Positions 1-8,008 of a stretch of 64,000 nucleotides of DNA are shown piece by piece. The position numbers and the translations under genes are program-made. Numbering within the stretch: position 1 is the first letter of the stretch; every line of letters begins with the position of its first letter. The notes beneath the pieces were generated by a model, which did no database searches, was not told the DNA's origin, and worked only from the letters and a program-made list of their open reading frames with translations. The DNA lies in the NCBI RefSeq assembly GCF_026262505.1, contig NC_067204.1, positions 13,348,522 through 13,412,521 of the forward strand, in the 5' to 3' direction. This DNA comes from Trichomonas vaginalis G3. Its lineage: Eukaryota; Parabasalia; Trichomonadida; Trichomonadidae.

Positions 1-135
1 TAAGTATACCTAATGTACTCAAAATCTTCCTTCCAATTCCAAATGCACCTCTGGCTATTGTTCCCACTGCGGGCAAAAATCTGGATGCAACTCCTGCTAA
101 TGCGCCAAATAAACCCATTTCTTATAGGGTAAAAA

Positions 136-1098
136 ATGACGAATCCAAACAAGGACCCCTATGTTTCTAAGGCAACAAAGAAAGCACTCATGATAAAAAT
201 CTTTAGTTCAACACCAAATGCTTGGTTTATGGATATCTTGGAAAACATTCCGAGGTATAGAGAAGATGGACCACCATACTGGCTAATATTTGTCGGTCAA
301 AACACAAGATACTGTGAAGCCATACCATTACAGTCCAAAAAATATTTTAGATGTGAAAACTGCTTTGACAATATTTGTTGACAAATACCATCCAACAAAA
401 CTGACATCTGACTGTGAACGTTCTTTCAAATCAGACGATATTAAAAACTATCTGCGTTCAAAAAATGTAAACCAATATTTCATTGTCGACCAAAACCATT
501 CTGCTCTTGGTGTCATTGACAGTTGTATAAAAATCTTAAGAGACTTAAATCAACCACAAGTGGTGAGGTAGATGAAATGTCATATGACGACAAATATAGA
601 CACTTCTCCATGGCAAAGATGAGACAAGTTTTAAATATTTACAATAGCCGTAAACAAAAAGGTTTGGGAAACCACTCCCCCGAAGAAATGAAAAACAACC
701 CCGACTTAGAGAAAGACTATATATTTAATAGTTTAGTCAAAAGAGACAAACAAGAAAGAATGCCAGGCTTCAAACTTAAGAAAGGTGACAAAGTAAAAAT
801 AGAAATACCTAAACGCGACCCATATGAAAATACTATTGACTATGACAACAATGGGAACTCGACAGGTACTCGCATTCGTGTTCGTAAAATAGAAGAAAGT
901 ATACAAGAGAATATTATGAAGTTTTAGGCAAACATGGCAAAATGTACACACTGCAAGCAGAAGATAAAACTACTATTGTCAGACCTCGTTTCAAACTTGT
1001 CAAGTTTCAAAGTTAGGTGGTATACTTTCAAAGACAGTTCCTAACAAATATAAGACAACTCCTGACGAATATGCTAAAGAAGTTGAAAATGACGACTA
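136..1098 (+). CDS. Maverick integrase region (element A), broken
   Basis: The coding region of a retroviral-type (rve, DDE) integrase, which in Mavericks inserts the linear element DNA into the host genome. The conceptual pieces match the integrase of element B near 46374-47160, including a segment around LTSDCERSFKS that corresponds to the second catalytic acidic region. The C-terminal part is basic and beta-rich (KKGDKVKIEIPKRD), as expected for an integrase C-terminal DNA-binding domain. The region is broken. The mirror copy of its C-terminal part lies at about 63440-64000 in element C. Confidence 0.7.
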
Positions 1099-1106
1099 AG
1101 CATTTC

Positions 1107-2382
1107 TATACCATGCGTAAACTGTCATGTAAGGTGGCATGTAGTCTTTACTCTGTCCCGTTGTTTGCGTATACCCTGAAACGCGATGTGTATGGCTTCC
1201 TCCTACCTCAGTGTTACTCCAGTAACAATTTATAGCAAACTTAACGTCCTCTTTAACATCATATCCTTTACCTTTTGTCATTCCTGACCAATCCCAAAAT
1301 CTATGACTATGCAAACCTGCTTCAGATGTACTTAAATTTATGTAGTGACTGTGCGCAGGTAAATTTGCACCTGAAATCGTTTTACTTCCACCTGTTTCCT
1401 TTGAAGAGTTTGCACAATACAAAAACCTGTCGACTATTTGAGTCCAAGTTCCAAAACCAAGTACTACTTCTGGTCTGGTAGAGTTCATTGACGTATAAAT
1501 AGAGCCTATAGGATATAGTGTTTGAAGTATTTCTGTCTTTAACGTTTGAAGCTCTGTTTTGTCAGCTTTTTTATCTAACTCTCATCGTTAACATATGTTT
1601 TGTCAGCTTTTTTATCTAACTCATCGTTAACATATGTTTTGTCAGCTTTTTTATCATATAAATCTTGAGCAGTGAATTTAACTTTGTTTTCATCCTCCAT
1701 GACATAGACATTTCTACATTTAATGTCTTTCATCGTTGTTATGTCATCCTCCGATGTTAAACCTTGTGGAAAGTTAGGAGGTTTCCAATTTAATACATCC
1801 CACCAGTTCCATCAGGTTCTTCAACCGTTCCTGCAATATTTTCTATACCAACAGTTGCGAAGAAATCGTGTGTATGTCCAACGTCACTTTTCCTGTTTAA
1901 GGTTTCTTGTAAGTTTGTAATATTTGCAATGGTATGTGTATGAGTCTTTTTAGAATATTCTTTGTCAGCTCTTGTCACTTCACTTGACATTTTATTGTCA
2001 ACATATGTTTTATCTGCTAGTTCAGGATGAGTATGTTCTTTCGTTGCATATGTTGCATCTGCTCTGTCATGTTCTTCTTGAACTTTTTCAATGACATACT
2101 CTTTGTCAGCTTTGTTGTCAATATCTGCCTTCAAAAGAAGTTCATCTATAGGTTTCTCGTTTAAAGTTCTTTTTGTTGGATTTATACAAACAGTATGGTT
2201 CTTACTGTCTTGAAACAGAAACTCGTCTGTCATTGGGTTTATCGTCAGTTTTAAGTTTCCTTCTTTCAATGACTCAGATATCTTAGAATAGTTTGAAAGT
2301 TTGTTGTGTTCTTATTTAGAGCTTGCATAATGAGTTGTCGGTTGTGTTGTATTTCTCTCATAGACGCTGTTTCTTTCGACAT
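1107..2382 (-). CDS. Maverick fibre protein with tail-collar C-terminus (element A), broken
   Basis: The protein starts MSKETASMREIQHNRQ and continues with repeats of the type KADKxYVDxK and KxHTHTIANITNLQETLN. These resemble the repeats of phage tail-fibre shafts. It ends in a tail-collar-like domain with YPIGSIYTSMNSTRP, a GGSKTISGxNLPAHSH segment and a final DYMPPYMTVYAWYR. Such a protein probably forms a trimeric fibre on a capsid, in the position that fibre occupies in adenovirus. The start lies directly downstream of an AT-rich box (TTTTTATTCTAGATAAAAT) shared with the divergent gene at 2401. The region is broken. The number of shaft repeats differs from copy C. Confidence 0.7.
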
Positions 2383-2400
2383 TTTTATTCTAGATAAAAT

Positions 2401-3177
2401 ATGCTTCCAATAGAAAAAGAAAATTCAAGAGTTGCTACAACTAAACCATTAGATGAACTTTTTACGAATGTCGGTCAAAAGTTTGAGACAGAGACCGTAA
2501 AGCATGAAGGCTATCGTTTTGACTACCCACTTAGATGGCTAAGAGACCCATCTGTCACAAAAGCTATTGGCTTTCGTAGAATGAAGTTTGTGTCTGTAGA
2601 AGATAAAAGTTTTCCATTTATTGTAAGGTTTCATATAGATTATATATCTGAAGGGAAACGAAAAATGTGGGAAGAAATTGAGCTAATACAAGTTGACCTT
2701 TCATCTTCTCTACAGACTGCGTTAAAAAATATAGAAGATAAAATAAATTCATGTTATGCAAAATATGCTGATGAATATGCAAATACCGAGAGCACACTTT
2801 ATGTGAGAATTGTATATGACAAACAAAATTCACAAGTGTCATTTCAAATCTACGAAGACAATCCAAAGAAAGACGAACAAATATATACAGAATTCACTGC
2901 AATGTCATGGTATTATTTGCAAAGAATGTTAAATCAGAAAGTCGAACTTCCTTTAGCAAATATTTACAGTCGATATGCAAGAGATGAACCATATTTATTT
3001 AAAGATGTTTTCGACCAGCTGCTATTATTGTTCATGCTTCATTTTCTGGCGCCCAAAACTCTTTCTTATGCTTGGCAAATGACTTTTACGAAAAACCTAC
3101 AAAGTTATACGAACCACCAAGTGGAAGTATTTCAGACTTTCAAGTATGGTTTACTACAGATGGAAGAAAAAGAATAA
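2401..3177 (+). CDS. Minor capsid-like protein, variable-centre form (element A)
   Basis: A protein of about 258 residues that is identical to its copy C homologue (61120-61932) over the first 60 residues, including the FDYPLRWLRDPSVTKA stretch. It is then very different for about 140 residues and similar again near the end. The (F/Y)-x-(F/Y)-P-x-x-W motif near the N-terminus also occurs in two element B proteins (39451-40332 and 50761-51618), which suggests a shared beta-rich structural fold. A minor capsid or penton role is inference from this and from its place next to the fibre gene. A TTTTTATTCTAGATAAAAT box sits just before the ATG. Confidence 0.55.
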   Translation: MLPIEKENSRVATTKPLDELFTNVGQKFETETVKHEGYRFDYPLRWLRDPSVTKAIGFRRMKFVSVEDKSFPFIVRFHIDYISEGKRKMWEEIELIQVDLSSSLQTALKNIEDKINSCYAKYADEYANTESTLYVRIVYDKQNSQVSFQIYEDNPKKDEQIYTEFTAMSWYYLQRMLNQKVELPLANIYSRYARDEPYLFKDVFDQLLLLFMLHFLAPKTLSYAWQMTFTKNLQSYTNHQVEVFQTFKYGLLQMEEKE

Positions 3178-3252
3178 TTCCATTATACCATGCGTTTTAC
3201 TTAGAACTTAGTTTCATATACAACTACTATCGAACGATAAAAATATAATTTT

Positions 3253-3495
3253 TTAATACGGTTGAGGTGTTGGATTTGGTTGCCAACTAGACTGTGGTGC
3301 AGGTTCAGGCTGTTGTATAACAGGAGCTTGTTCTTCTGGTTCAGGGTCTTTAGGTATAATACCAACAAACTGACCTACTCTTTTACCAATATTTTTGACT
3401 CCGTTCCAAATTCCTTTTCCGACAGATTTTATTCCATTCCATATACCTCTTCCAACATTTCGAAAGAAGTTTCCTATTCTTCCAAAGAAACCCAT
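3253..3495 (-). CDS. Small amphipathic repeat protein (element A)
   Basis: An 80-residue protein whose N-terminal half is built from repeated amphipathic units (IGNFFRNVGRGIWNGIKSVG, then GKGIWNGVKNIGKRVGQF), followed by a Pro/Gln-rich tail. The pattern suggests a membrane-active virion peptide, like the lytic helix of adenovirus protein VI; that role is inference. An AT-rich TTTTTACATATAG box lies directly upstream. The copy at 60838-61080 is nearly identical. Confidence 0.55.
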   Translation of the reverse strand: MGFFGRIGNFFRNVGRGIWNGIKSVGKGIWNGVKNIGKRVGQFVGIIPKDPEPEEQAPVIQQPEPAPQSSWQPNPTPQPY

Positions 3496-3513
3496 TTTAC
3501 TATATGTAAAAAT

Positions 3514-3875
3514 CTAATGTCCGCCTAGTCTCTTACGTTTCCTGTTGAGTTCCATAGCATTCTTTAACTGGAGCTCATACATTCTGTTTCTCCTCTGGTA
3601 GAAAACATACTCTGGGTCAACTCCTGTGTTCGCGTCATCTGCATAGAGTTGTTTATATCCCACTTCGGGTTTGTATAAAACTCTTTCCATCTCATATTTG
3701 CATACCATGGTGGCAAACCTAACGCAGCGTCATTTGACATGGCAGTTTGCATTTGTACATCTGTTGGCACTTGACCATAGTTTGCCATTGCAGTTTGTAT
3801 TCTAACTTCATTTGGAATATTCTCTGGGTTTGGTTGTCCAGGTTGCTGTGCATTCGCTAAGTTCTGTGCGTCCAT
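3514..3875 (-). CDS. Small Maverick protein, NANAQQPGQPNPEN type (element A), broken
   Basis: A homologue of the 120-residue protein at 60457-60819. It has a Gln/Pro/Asn-rich N-terminus, two near-repeats (VRIQTAMANYGQVPTD and VQMQTAMSNDAALGLP), then an aromatic and basic C-terminus rich in Arg and Lys. The function is not recognised. It sits between the amphipathic peptide gene and the small membrane protein gene, which suggests a structural role. TTTTTATCTAATATTAAATG precedes the coding region. Confidence 0.5.
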
Positions 3876-3898
3876 TTAATATTAGATAAAAATATCTC

Positions 3899-4030
3899 TT
3901 ACGAGTACATATACTGGACATTTGCAGGCATTGGTTCATCTTCATATTCTCTATATCTTTCTGCCACGTCAAATAAATAAATGACACAATGGAAAAAACC
4001 TAAAACAAGTAGTCCTATTTCAAACCACAT
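3899..4030 (-). CDS. Small single-pass membrane protein (element A)
   Basis: A 43-residue frame starting MWFEIGLLVLGFFHCVIYLF, followed by a charged tail with acidic residues. One membrane helix is clear. The start overlaps the end of the methyltransferase gene. The same frame, with the same overlap, is kept at 60302-60433 in copy C, which supports it being a real gene. The function is unknown. Confidence 0.45.
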   Translation of the reverse strand: MWFEIGLLVLGFFHCVIYLFDVAERYREYEDEPMPANVQYMYS

Positions 4031-4833
4031 TTACTTACTAGTAAAATTTCTTTGTTATGACACTTTCTCCAGTTTATAGGACCTCTCTCATATTCTATCT
4101 TATCGTATCTAAACTCATAGTCATGTATGTCCTCTAACCATCTCATGACACTTTCCAAACCACTTTTATCGGATGTAAAGTAAAAGCATGGATGGTTATG
4201 TAAAACGTCTAAAGTTTCTAAAGAGTCTCTCAAAGTCCAGTCTACTTGGTATTGAAAATCCCATGTGTTATAGAACGGCGGGTCCACTATAAAGAAAACA
4301 TTTTCCTTGTCTTTATATTTTTCATACAACTCTGTCCAATGACATCTCACAAACTCTATACCCTCAATATATTTTTCTATGTCCTCTTTGAAAACATTTG
4401 TATAGTTAAGATATAAAACTTTTGACATAAGTGTTTCAATGTCATGAACTCTTATAGCACCACTATATAATAGTCTAGCAGATATACTATCCCAGTCTAT
4501 ATATTCTGCTTTTTTCAAAACCTCTCTGACAATATCTTTCTTATCTAATGGTATACGTTCCATCTTACCTATAGGTATCTTTTCTTTCAACTCTTTCAAT
4601 ATATTGTTTGTGTCTGGAATATGTTTGAGACGGTCCATATAGTTGTCGAAGTCATTGCATATAATCTTTGAGTCTGGGAATATTATATGGCACAAATGGG
4701 ATATATAGAAACTTCCACCGAACAAATCTACAAATGTTAGACCATTCGGTAGTTTCTTAAGTTCTCTCAATAGAATATCTTTACATCTACTCTTATTTCC
4801 AAAGAAGGGTAACGGTGGTTTTGTAAAATTCAT
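4015..4833 (-). CDS. DNA adenine-N6 methyltransferase, D12 class (element A)
   Basis: A 272-residue protein of the Dam/D12 N6-adenine methyltransferase class. Near the N-terminus it has PLPFFGNKSRCKDILL and then TFVDLFGGSFYISHL, which form the AdoMet-binding FxGxK/DxFxGxG region. The catalytic motif appears as FFIVDPPFYNTW (DPPF, usual DPPY). The start ATG was chosen at MNFTKPPLPF, directly after an ATTTTTATTATATAT box; the open frame runs further upstream without a reason to use it. It may mark element DNA or protect it from nucleases; this is inference. It is the gene nearest to the terminus. The copy in element C starts at 59500. Confidence 0.8.
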   Translation of the reverse strand: MNFTKPPLPFFGNKSRCKDILLRELKKLPNGLTFVDLFGGSFYISHLCHIIFPDSKIICNDFDNYMDRLKHIPDTNNILKELKEKIPIGKMERIPLDKKDIVREVLKKAEYIDWDSISARLLYSGAIRVHDIETLMSKVLYLNYTNVFKEDIEKYIEGIEFVRCHWTELYEKYKDKENVFFIVDPPFYNTWDFQYQVDWTLRDSLETLDVLHNHPCFYFTSDKSGLESVMRWLEDIHDYEFRYDKIEYERGPINWRKCHNKEILLVSKCGLK

Positions 4834-4904
4834 TTTATATATATATAATAAAAATGTTTTTACCTGAAAAGTGACAGAAAAGTGACAAAACATGAAAACT
4901 ACTC

Positions 4905-5525
4905 GGTTAAGGTTTTTGACAGATGTTTTGTTAAGATTTCATCGTAAAGACTTTGTTGAGACTTCTTCGTAAATGACCAAAAAATAATGTTTATGTTAGA
5001 ATGTTAGATCTAACACCTTTTCTAACATGTTTTCTAACATCGTAGAAAACTCATGAATTTCTTCGTAAAGACTTTGTTAAGACTTCTTCATCTAATTTCT
5101 CATGAACTTTCTTGTCTATGTTTTGTTAAGATTTCTTCGTAAATGTTTTGTTAAGATTTCTTCGTAAATGTTTTGTTGAGATTTCATCGTAAATGACCCT
5201 AGTAGTATATTTTTGGTGTAAATTTCATGAAAATTCAAGAGGGTAGAAAAGAGGTTAGAAAAGAGGTTAGATATACCCTTCTACCCTAAAATATATTTTT
5301 GGTGTAAATTTCATGAAAATTCAAGAGTTTTAGACCATGTTAGAAAACATGTTAGAAAACATGTTAGATCTAACATTCTAACATAAACATTATTTTTGGG
5401 TCATTTACACTCATGAACTTTCTTGTCTATGTTTTGTTAAGACTTCTTCGTAAATGTTTTGTTAAGACTTCTTCGTAAATGTTTTGTTAAGACTTCTTCG
5501 TAAAGACTTTGTAAAGACTTCATTT
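4905..5525. repeat. Subterminal repeat cluster of element A
   Basis: Many copies of a roughly 25-bp unit of the form TTTTGTTAAGACTTCTTCGT are scattered and tandem here. They are mixed with short inverted units built on TGTTAGA/TCTAACA and with a duplicated block reading TATTTTTGGTGTAAATTTCA. The cluster is absent from copy C, where the methyltransferase lies within 200 bp of the terminus, so it expanded in A or collapsed in C. Confidence 0.8.
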
Positions 5526-5531
5526 ATACTA

Positions 5532-5577
5532 AACATCTTCGGGGGCTAGAAGGCACGAAGTGCCTGGAAGCCCCACT

Positions 5578-5619
<42 letters not shown>

Positions 5620-5640
5620 AAAATAAAAATAAATAAATAA
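5532..5640. repeat. Terminus of element A with flanking A/T tract
   Basis: The sequence reads outward as AAACATCTTCGGGGGCTAGA, a GGCACGAAGTGCC hairpin, GGAAGCCCCACT, then a T-run of more than 30 bases and AAATAAATA-type sequence. It is the reverse complement of the ends at 30733 and 59303. The other end of A is outside the window, so no target-site duplication can be tested. Confidence 0.8.
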
Positions 5641-5826
5641 ATAAAAAAAAAACGGAACTTCTTCTTTCGGTCTTATAATCTTCTTCCAGAATTGCAACCC
5701 TAACTATCTATTCATATAGTATGTTTCAGGGAAATTTCACTAATGAATCATTGAACTATTAAAAAAAATAACTTATTTGATTAAATAACATTTAAAACAA
5801 AACAAATATACATATAAAAGAAGTAA

Positions 5827-7023
5827 TTAATGATATGGTGAATCAATTAGCTCACTGTGCATAGATGAAGATTCTGATTTGAATTGCTTTAGCTTATCAA
5901 TCTTTTCATCTAGTATTTTACGATTTGTTTCCCATCCATCGACGTTTATATCTTCTATATTATCATCACCGCCGAAACTACTAACAGATTCTTGCAGTGC
6001 TTTAATCTTTTCAAGTGCCTTTTGTAGTTGCTCATTTAATTGGTTTTCTTTTTCTTGTCTATGCATTAAAAGCTTGTTATACTCTTCCTCTTTCTTCTGA
6101 ACACTTGTATCTATGAATACAGAAAGTGCTGATTCAGGATCTTTATCATTTGCAACGAAATCAGGGAAAACATCATGAAGTTGATCAAATATCTTTTGTC
6201 TAGCATTAATTTCTACCTTTCTTAAAGCTGAATCTAAATAAAGAATCATATCAGAAGTGTGAGCCTCAAAAATTTCTGGATTAATATCTATTTTATTATT
6301 TGGATCAACATTTTGGAAAGACTCGATAACAGATGATGCTATTGATTTCAGATTGTTTTGAGTAGCCTTTTCTGCAATGATTCTTGTCTGTAAATTATTT
6401 TGAATTGCGTTCATCATCGCGTCTTTATTCACTTTAAACTTGCCAATAACAGATTTCAACTTAGAATTCCAAATCTTATTGGCTTGGCTAATCATTTTAT
6501 CATGACCCTGATGGAAATACTGAATGAAATCTTTTAATTCTTGCATCGAGCTTGATATTGATTTTTCCATTGCTTGAGATTCATCTAAAAGGTTCAGCAT
6601 CTGCTCCATTTGAAACTCTTTTTTTCTTCTCTGATCTTTTTGCTGTTCAACTCTTTTATCAATGTGTAGATCAAAAGTTTTTAAGGATTCTTGAATACTT
6701 TGAAATTCAGCTTGTAAATTACCAGTTTCATTTGTAACATCGCGATATTCTTGCCTAAATTTTTGTTTCATTTTAACAATCTCATTTTCACGTGTCTGAA
6801 TTGTCTGTTTTAATTTTTGAGATTTCTTTTCTAACTTAGTTATTTCTGCTTCTTCAGGAGAAATTAAAAAATCGTTAAAAGTTTTCTCTAACATTTGTGC
6901 AATCTCTGAAGCACTAAGTTCTTCACCTTTATTGCTGGAGATAAATGGACTATTAGCTATTTCAATTGATTTAGTATGAATGAATTCTTGAATACTTCTA
7001 ATATTAGAGCTCTTTGATGCCAT
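5827..7023 (-). CDS. Coiled-coil protein, function unknown
   Basis: A 398-residue host protein starting MASKSSNIRSIQEF. The in-frame sequence upstream of this ATG has no other ATG, so this start is preferred. It is highly charged and helical. Long coiled-coil segments run roughly through residues 55-165 and again through 300-390, with a helical middle rich in Asn/Gln. No catalytic motif, membrane segment or signal peptide is visible. Length and style recall cytoskeletal scaffold proteins, which are common in trichomonads, but no family was recognised. The promoter region contains ACGTTA 12 nt before the ATG, a motif shared with two flagellar-type genes in this window. Confidence 0.75.
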   Translation of the reverse strand: MASKSSNIRSIQEFIHTKSIEIANSPFISSNKGEELSASEIAQMLEKTFNDFLISPEEAEITKLEKKSQKLKQTIQTRENEIVKMKQKFRQEYRDVTNETGNLQAEFQSIQESLKTFDLHIDKRVEQQKDQRRKKEFQMEQMLNLLDESQAMEKSISSSMQELKDFIQYFHQGHDKMISQANKIWNSKLKSVIGKFKVNKDAMMNAIQNNLQTRIIAEKATQNNLKSIASSVIESFQNVDPNNKIDINPEIFEAHTSDMILYLDSALRKVEINARQKIFDQLHDVFPDFVANDKDPESALSVFIDTSVQKKEEEYNKLLMHRQEKENQLNEQLQKALEKIKALQESVSSFGGDDNIEDINVDGWETNRKILDEKIDKLKQFKSESSSMHSELIDSPYH

Positions 7024-7035
7024 AAATAGATTTCT

Positions 7036-7041
7036 TAACGT
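7036..7041 (-). promoter_or_regulatory. ACGTTA box upstream of the coiled-coil gene
   Basis: ACGTTA lies 12 nt before the chosen ATG. The same hexamer occupies nearly the same place before the genes at 20991 and 23919. Function is inferred from recurrence only. Confidence 0.35.
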
Positions 7042-7360
7042 CTTTTCCAAGATTTCGAGAGACTATCTATGAACTGCGTTTTATTGAAAACACAGAGGAA
7101 TTCTCATCCTTTTAATCATGGGTTAAAAAATCAGAATTTTGAAATTTAATTTCTTTATTTTCTTACAAACTTCATTAATTACTATCTGAAATCATTAGTT
7201 ATCAAAAATAAATCAATATGACATTGGTTTTGTTCAGAAGAATAGCCATAATATTTTTCATCATATTTTATCTTTAACATTTCCTAGCAAAAATAGTATA
7301 GATATTCACATTTCCACCTACTAAAGGGTGTTCTTGCTTCTAAATCAAAAAGGATCGAGG

Positions 7361-7367
7361 AAAAAAA
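7361..7367 (-). terminator. Pol III-type T-run
   Basis: Seven T residues on the minus strand directly follow the 3' end of the probable SRP RNA, as expected for RNA polymerase III termination. Confidence 0.65.
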
Positions 7368-7650
7368 TAGTGGACCGTTTGAACCAAGTCAGAGGCTGAA
7401 GCGCATGCTCGCGCCCAGAATCTACGCACCATACCGCTGGAATCCTTTTCGCTGTTCCGTTTACCGGCCTCACGCAGTGCAGATTGCATTATCAAGATCG
7501 AAATTCCAACCTTCGTCGGACCCACGACCCCGCAGCAGTACCTGGTAGGAGGGCACTCAACACATGACAACCGCAGTTTACCTTGATCTACGCGACTGCC
7601 TATTTTTTAAGGGTAGCATACGCTTTACAGGCTGGAGTCACACCAACCCA
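7368..7650 (-). ncRNA. Probable signal recognition particle RNA (7SL)
   Basis: A strikingly GC-rich block of about 283 bp in AT-rich DNA. On the minus strand the 5' part carries CCAGCCTGTAAAGC, matching the UGUAA U-turn of the SRP Alu domain. About 180 nt later comes GGCCGGTAAACGGAACAG followed by CGAAAAGGATTCC, which matches the helix 8 signature of the S domain (GGAAACGGAGCAG and its A-rich internal loop) where SRP54 binds. The distance between these motifs and the total length fit the usual eukaryotic SRP RNA of about 300 nt. It ends at a T7 run. The exact 5' end is uncertain by some 10 nt. SRP RNA directs secretory protein synthesis to the ER. An alternative would be another Pol III RNA, but two separate signatures make SRP the best call. 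Confidence 0.75.
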
Positions 7651-8008
7651 CCCATTTGGTCCCACACATTAAACATCTTCTTCCGCCACTTATGAACCAA
7701 TAGATTCCTATCACACTTTGAGCATTTTTCGTCCTTTCATTCCATTTCTATGATTAATTACATGTACATCCTTTAGGTAGTTTATGATTACTTACCAATT
7801 TCTGAAATTGCCTTCTTTCGTACAAGAAAAAATTGTATGATGAAATTATTAAGTCTTCTGAATGTTTAAACTATTCGAGATGTCAAATACAATGCTTTTA
7901 ATGTTTATTTCTGTACTCCTTCTTCTTTGACAATCCCAACAAATACAAAAATGAGAATCACTTTACATAAAATAAAGTTTTATTAACACAACAATAAATA
8001 GTATGGAA
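7651..8008. other. Intergenic stretch, nothing recognised
   Basis: AT-rich sequence between the SRP RNA 5' end and the 3' end of the SxIP gene. It should hold the SRP RNA promoter. No open frame or repeat was seen. Confidence 0.5.

Larger units (their letters stand above)
1..5577. mobile_element. Maverick/Polinton element A, terminal part
   Basis: This is one end of a Maverick; the rest lies outside the window. From the inside outward it carries a retroviral-type integrase, a tail-collar fibre gene, a capsid-like gene, two small structural-type genes, a small membrane protein and a DNA adenine methyltransferase. It then has about 650 bp of subterminal repeats and a terminus reading AGTGGGGCTTCCAGG inward on the minus strand. 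The 5'-AGT end is usual for Mavericks. The same gene order lies in mirror orientation at 59303-64000 with near-identical sequence, so the copies are young. It carries a few breaks and is a fossil. Confidence 0.85.

Noticed and set aside
7340-7570. Open frame of 76 codons on the minus strand
   Set aside because: It overlaps the GC-rich SRP RNA signatures; the frame is a by-product of high GC content.
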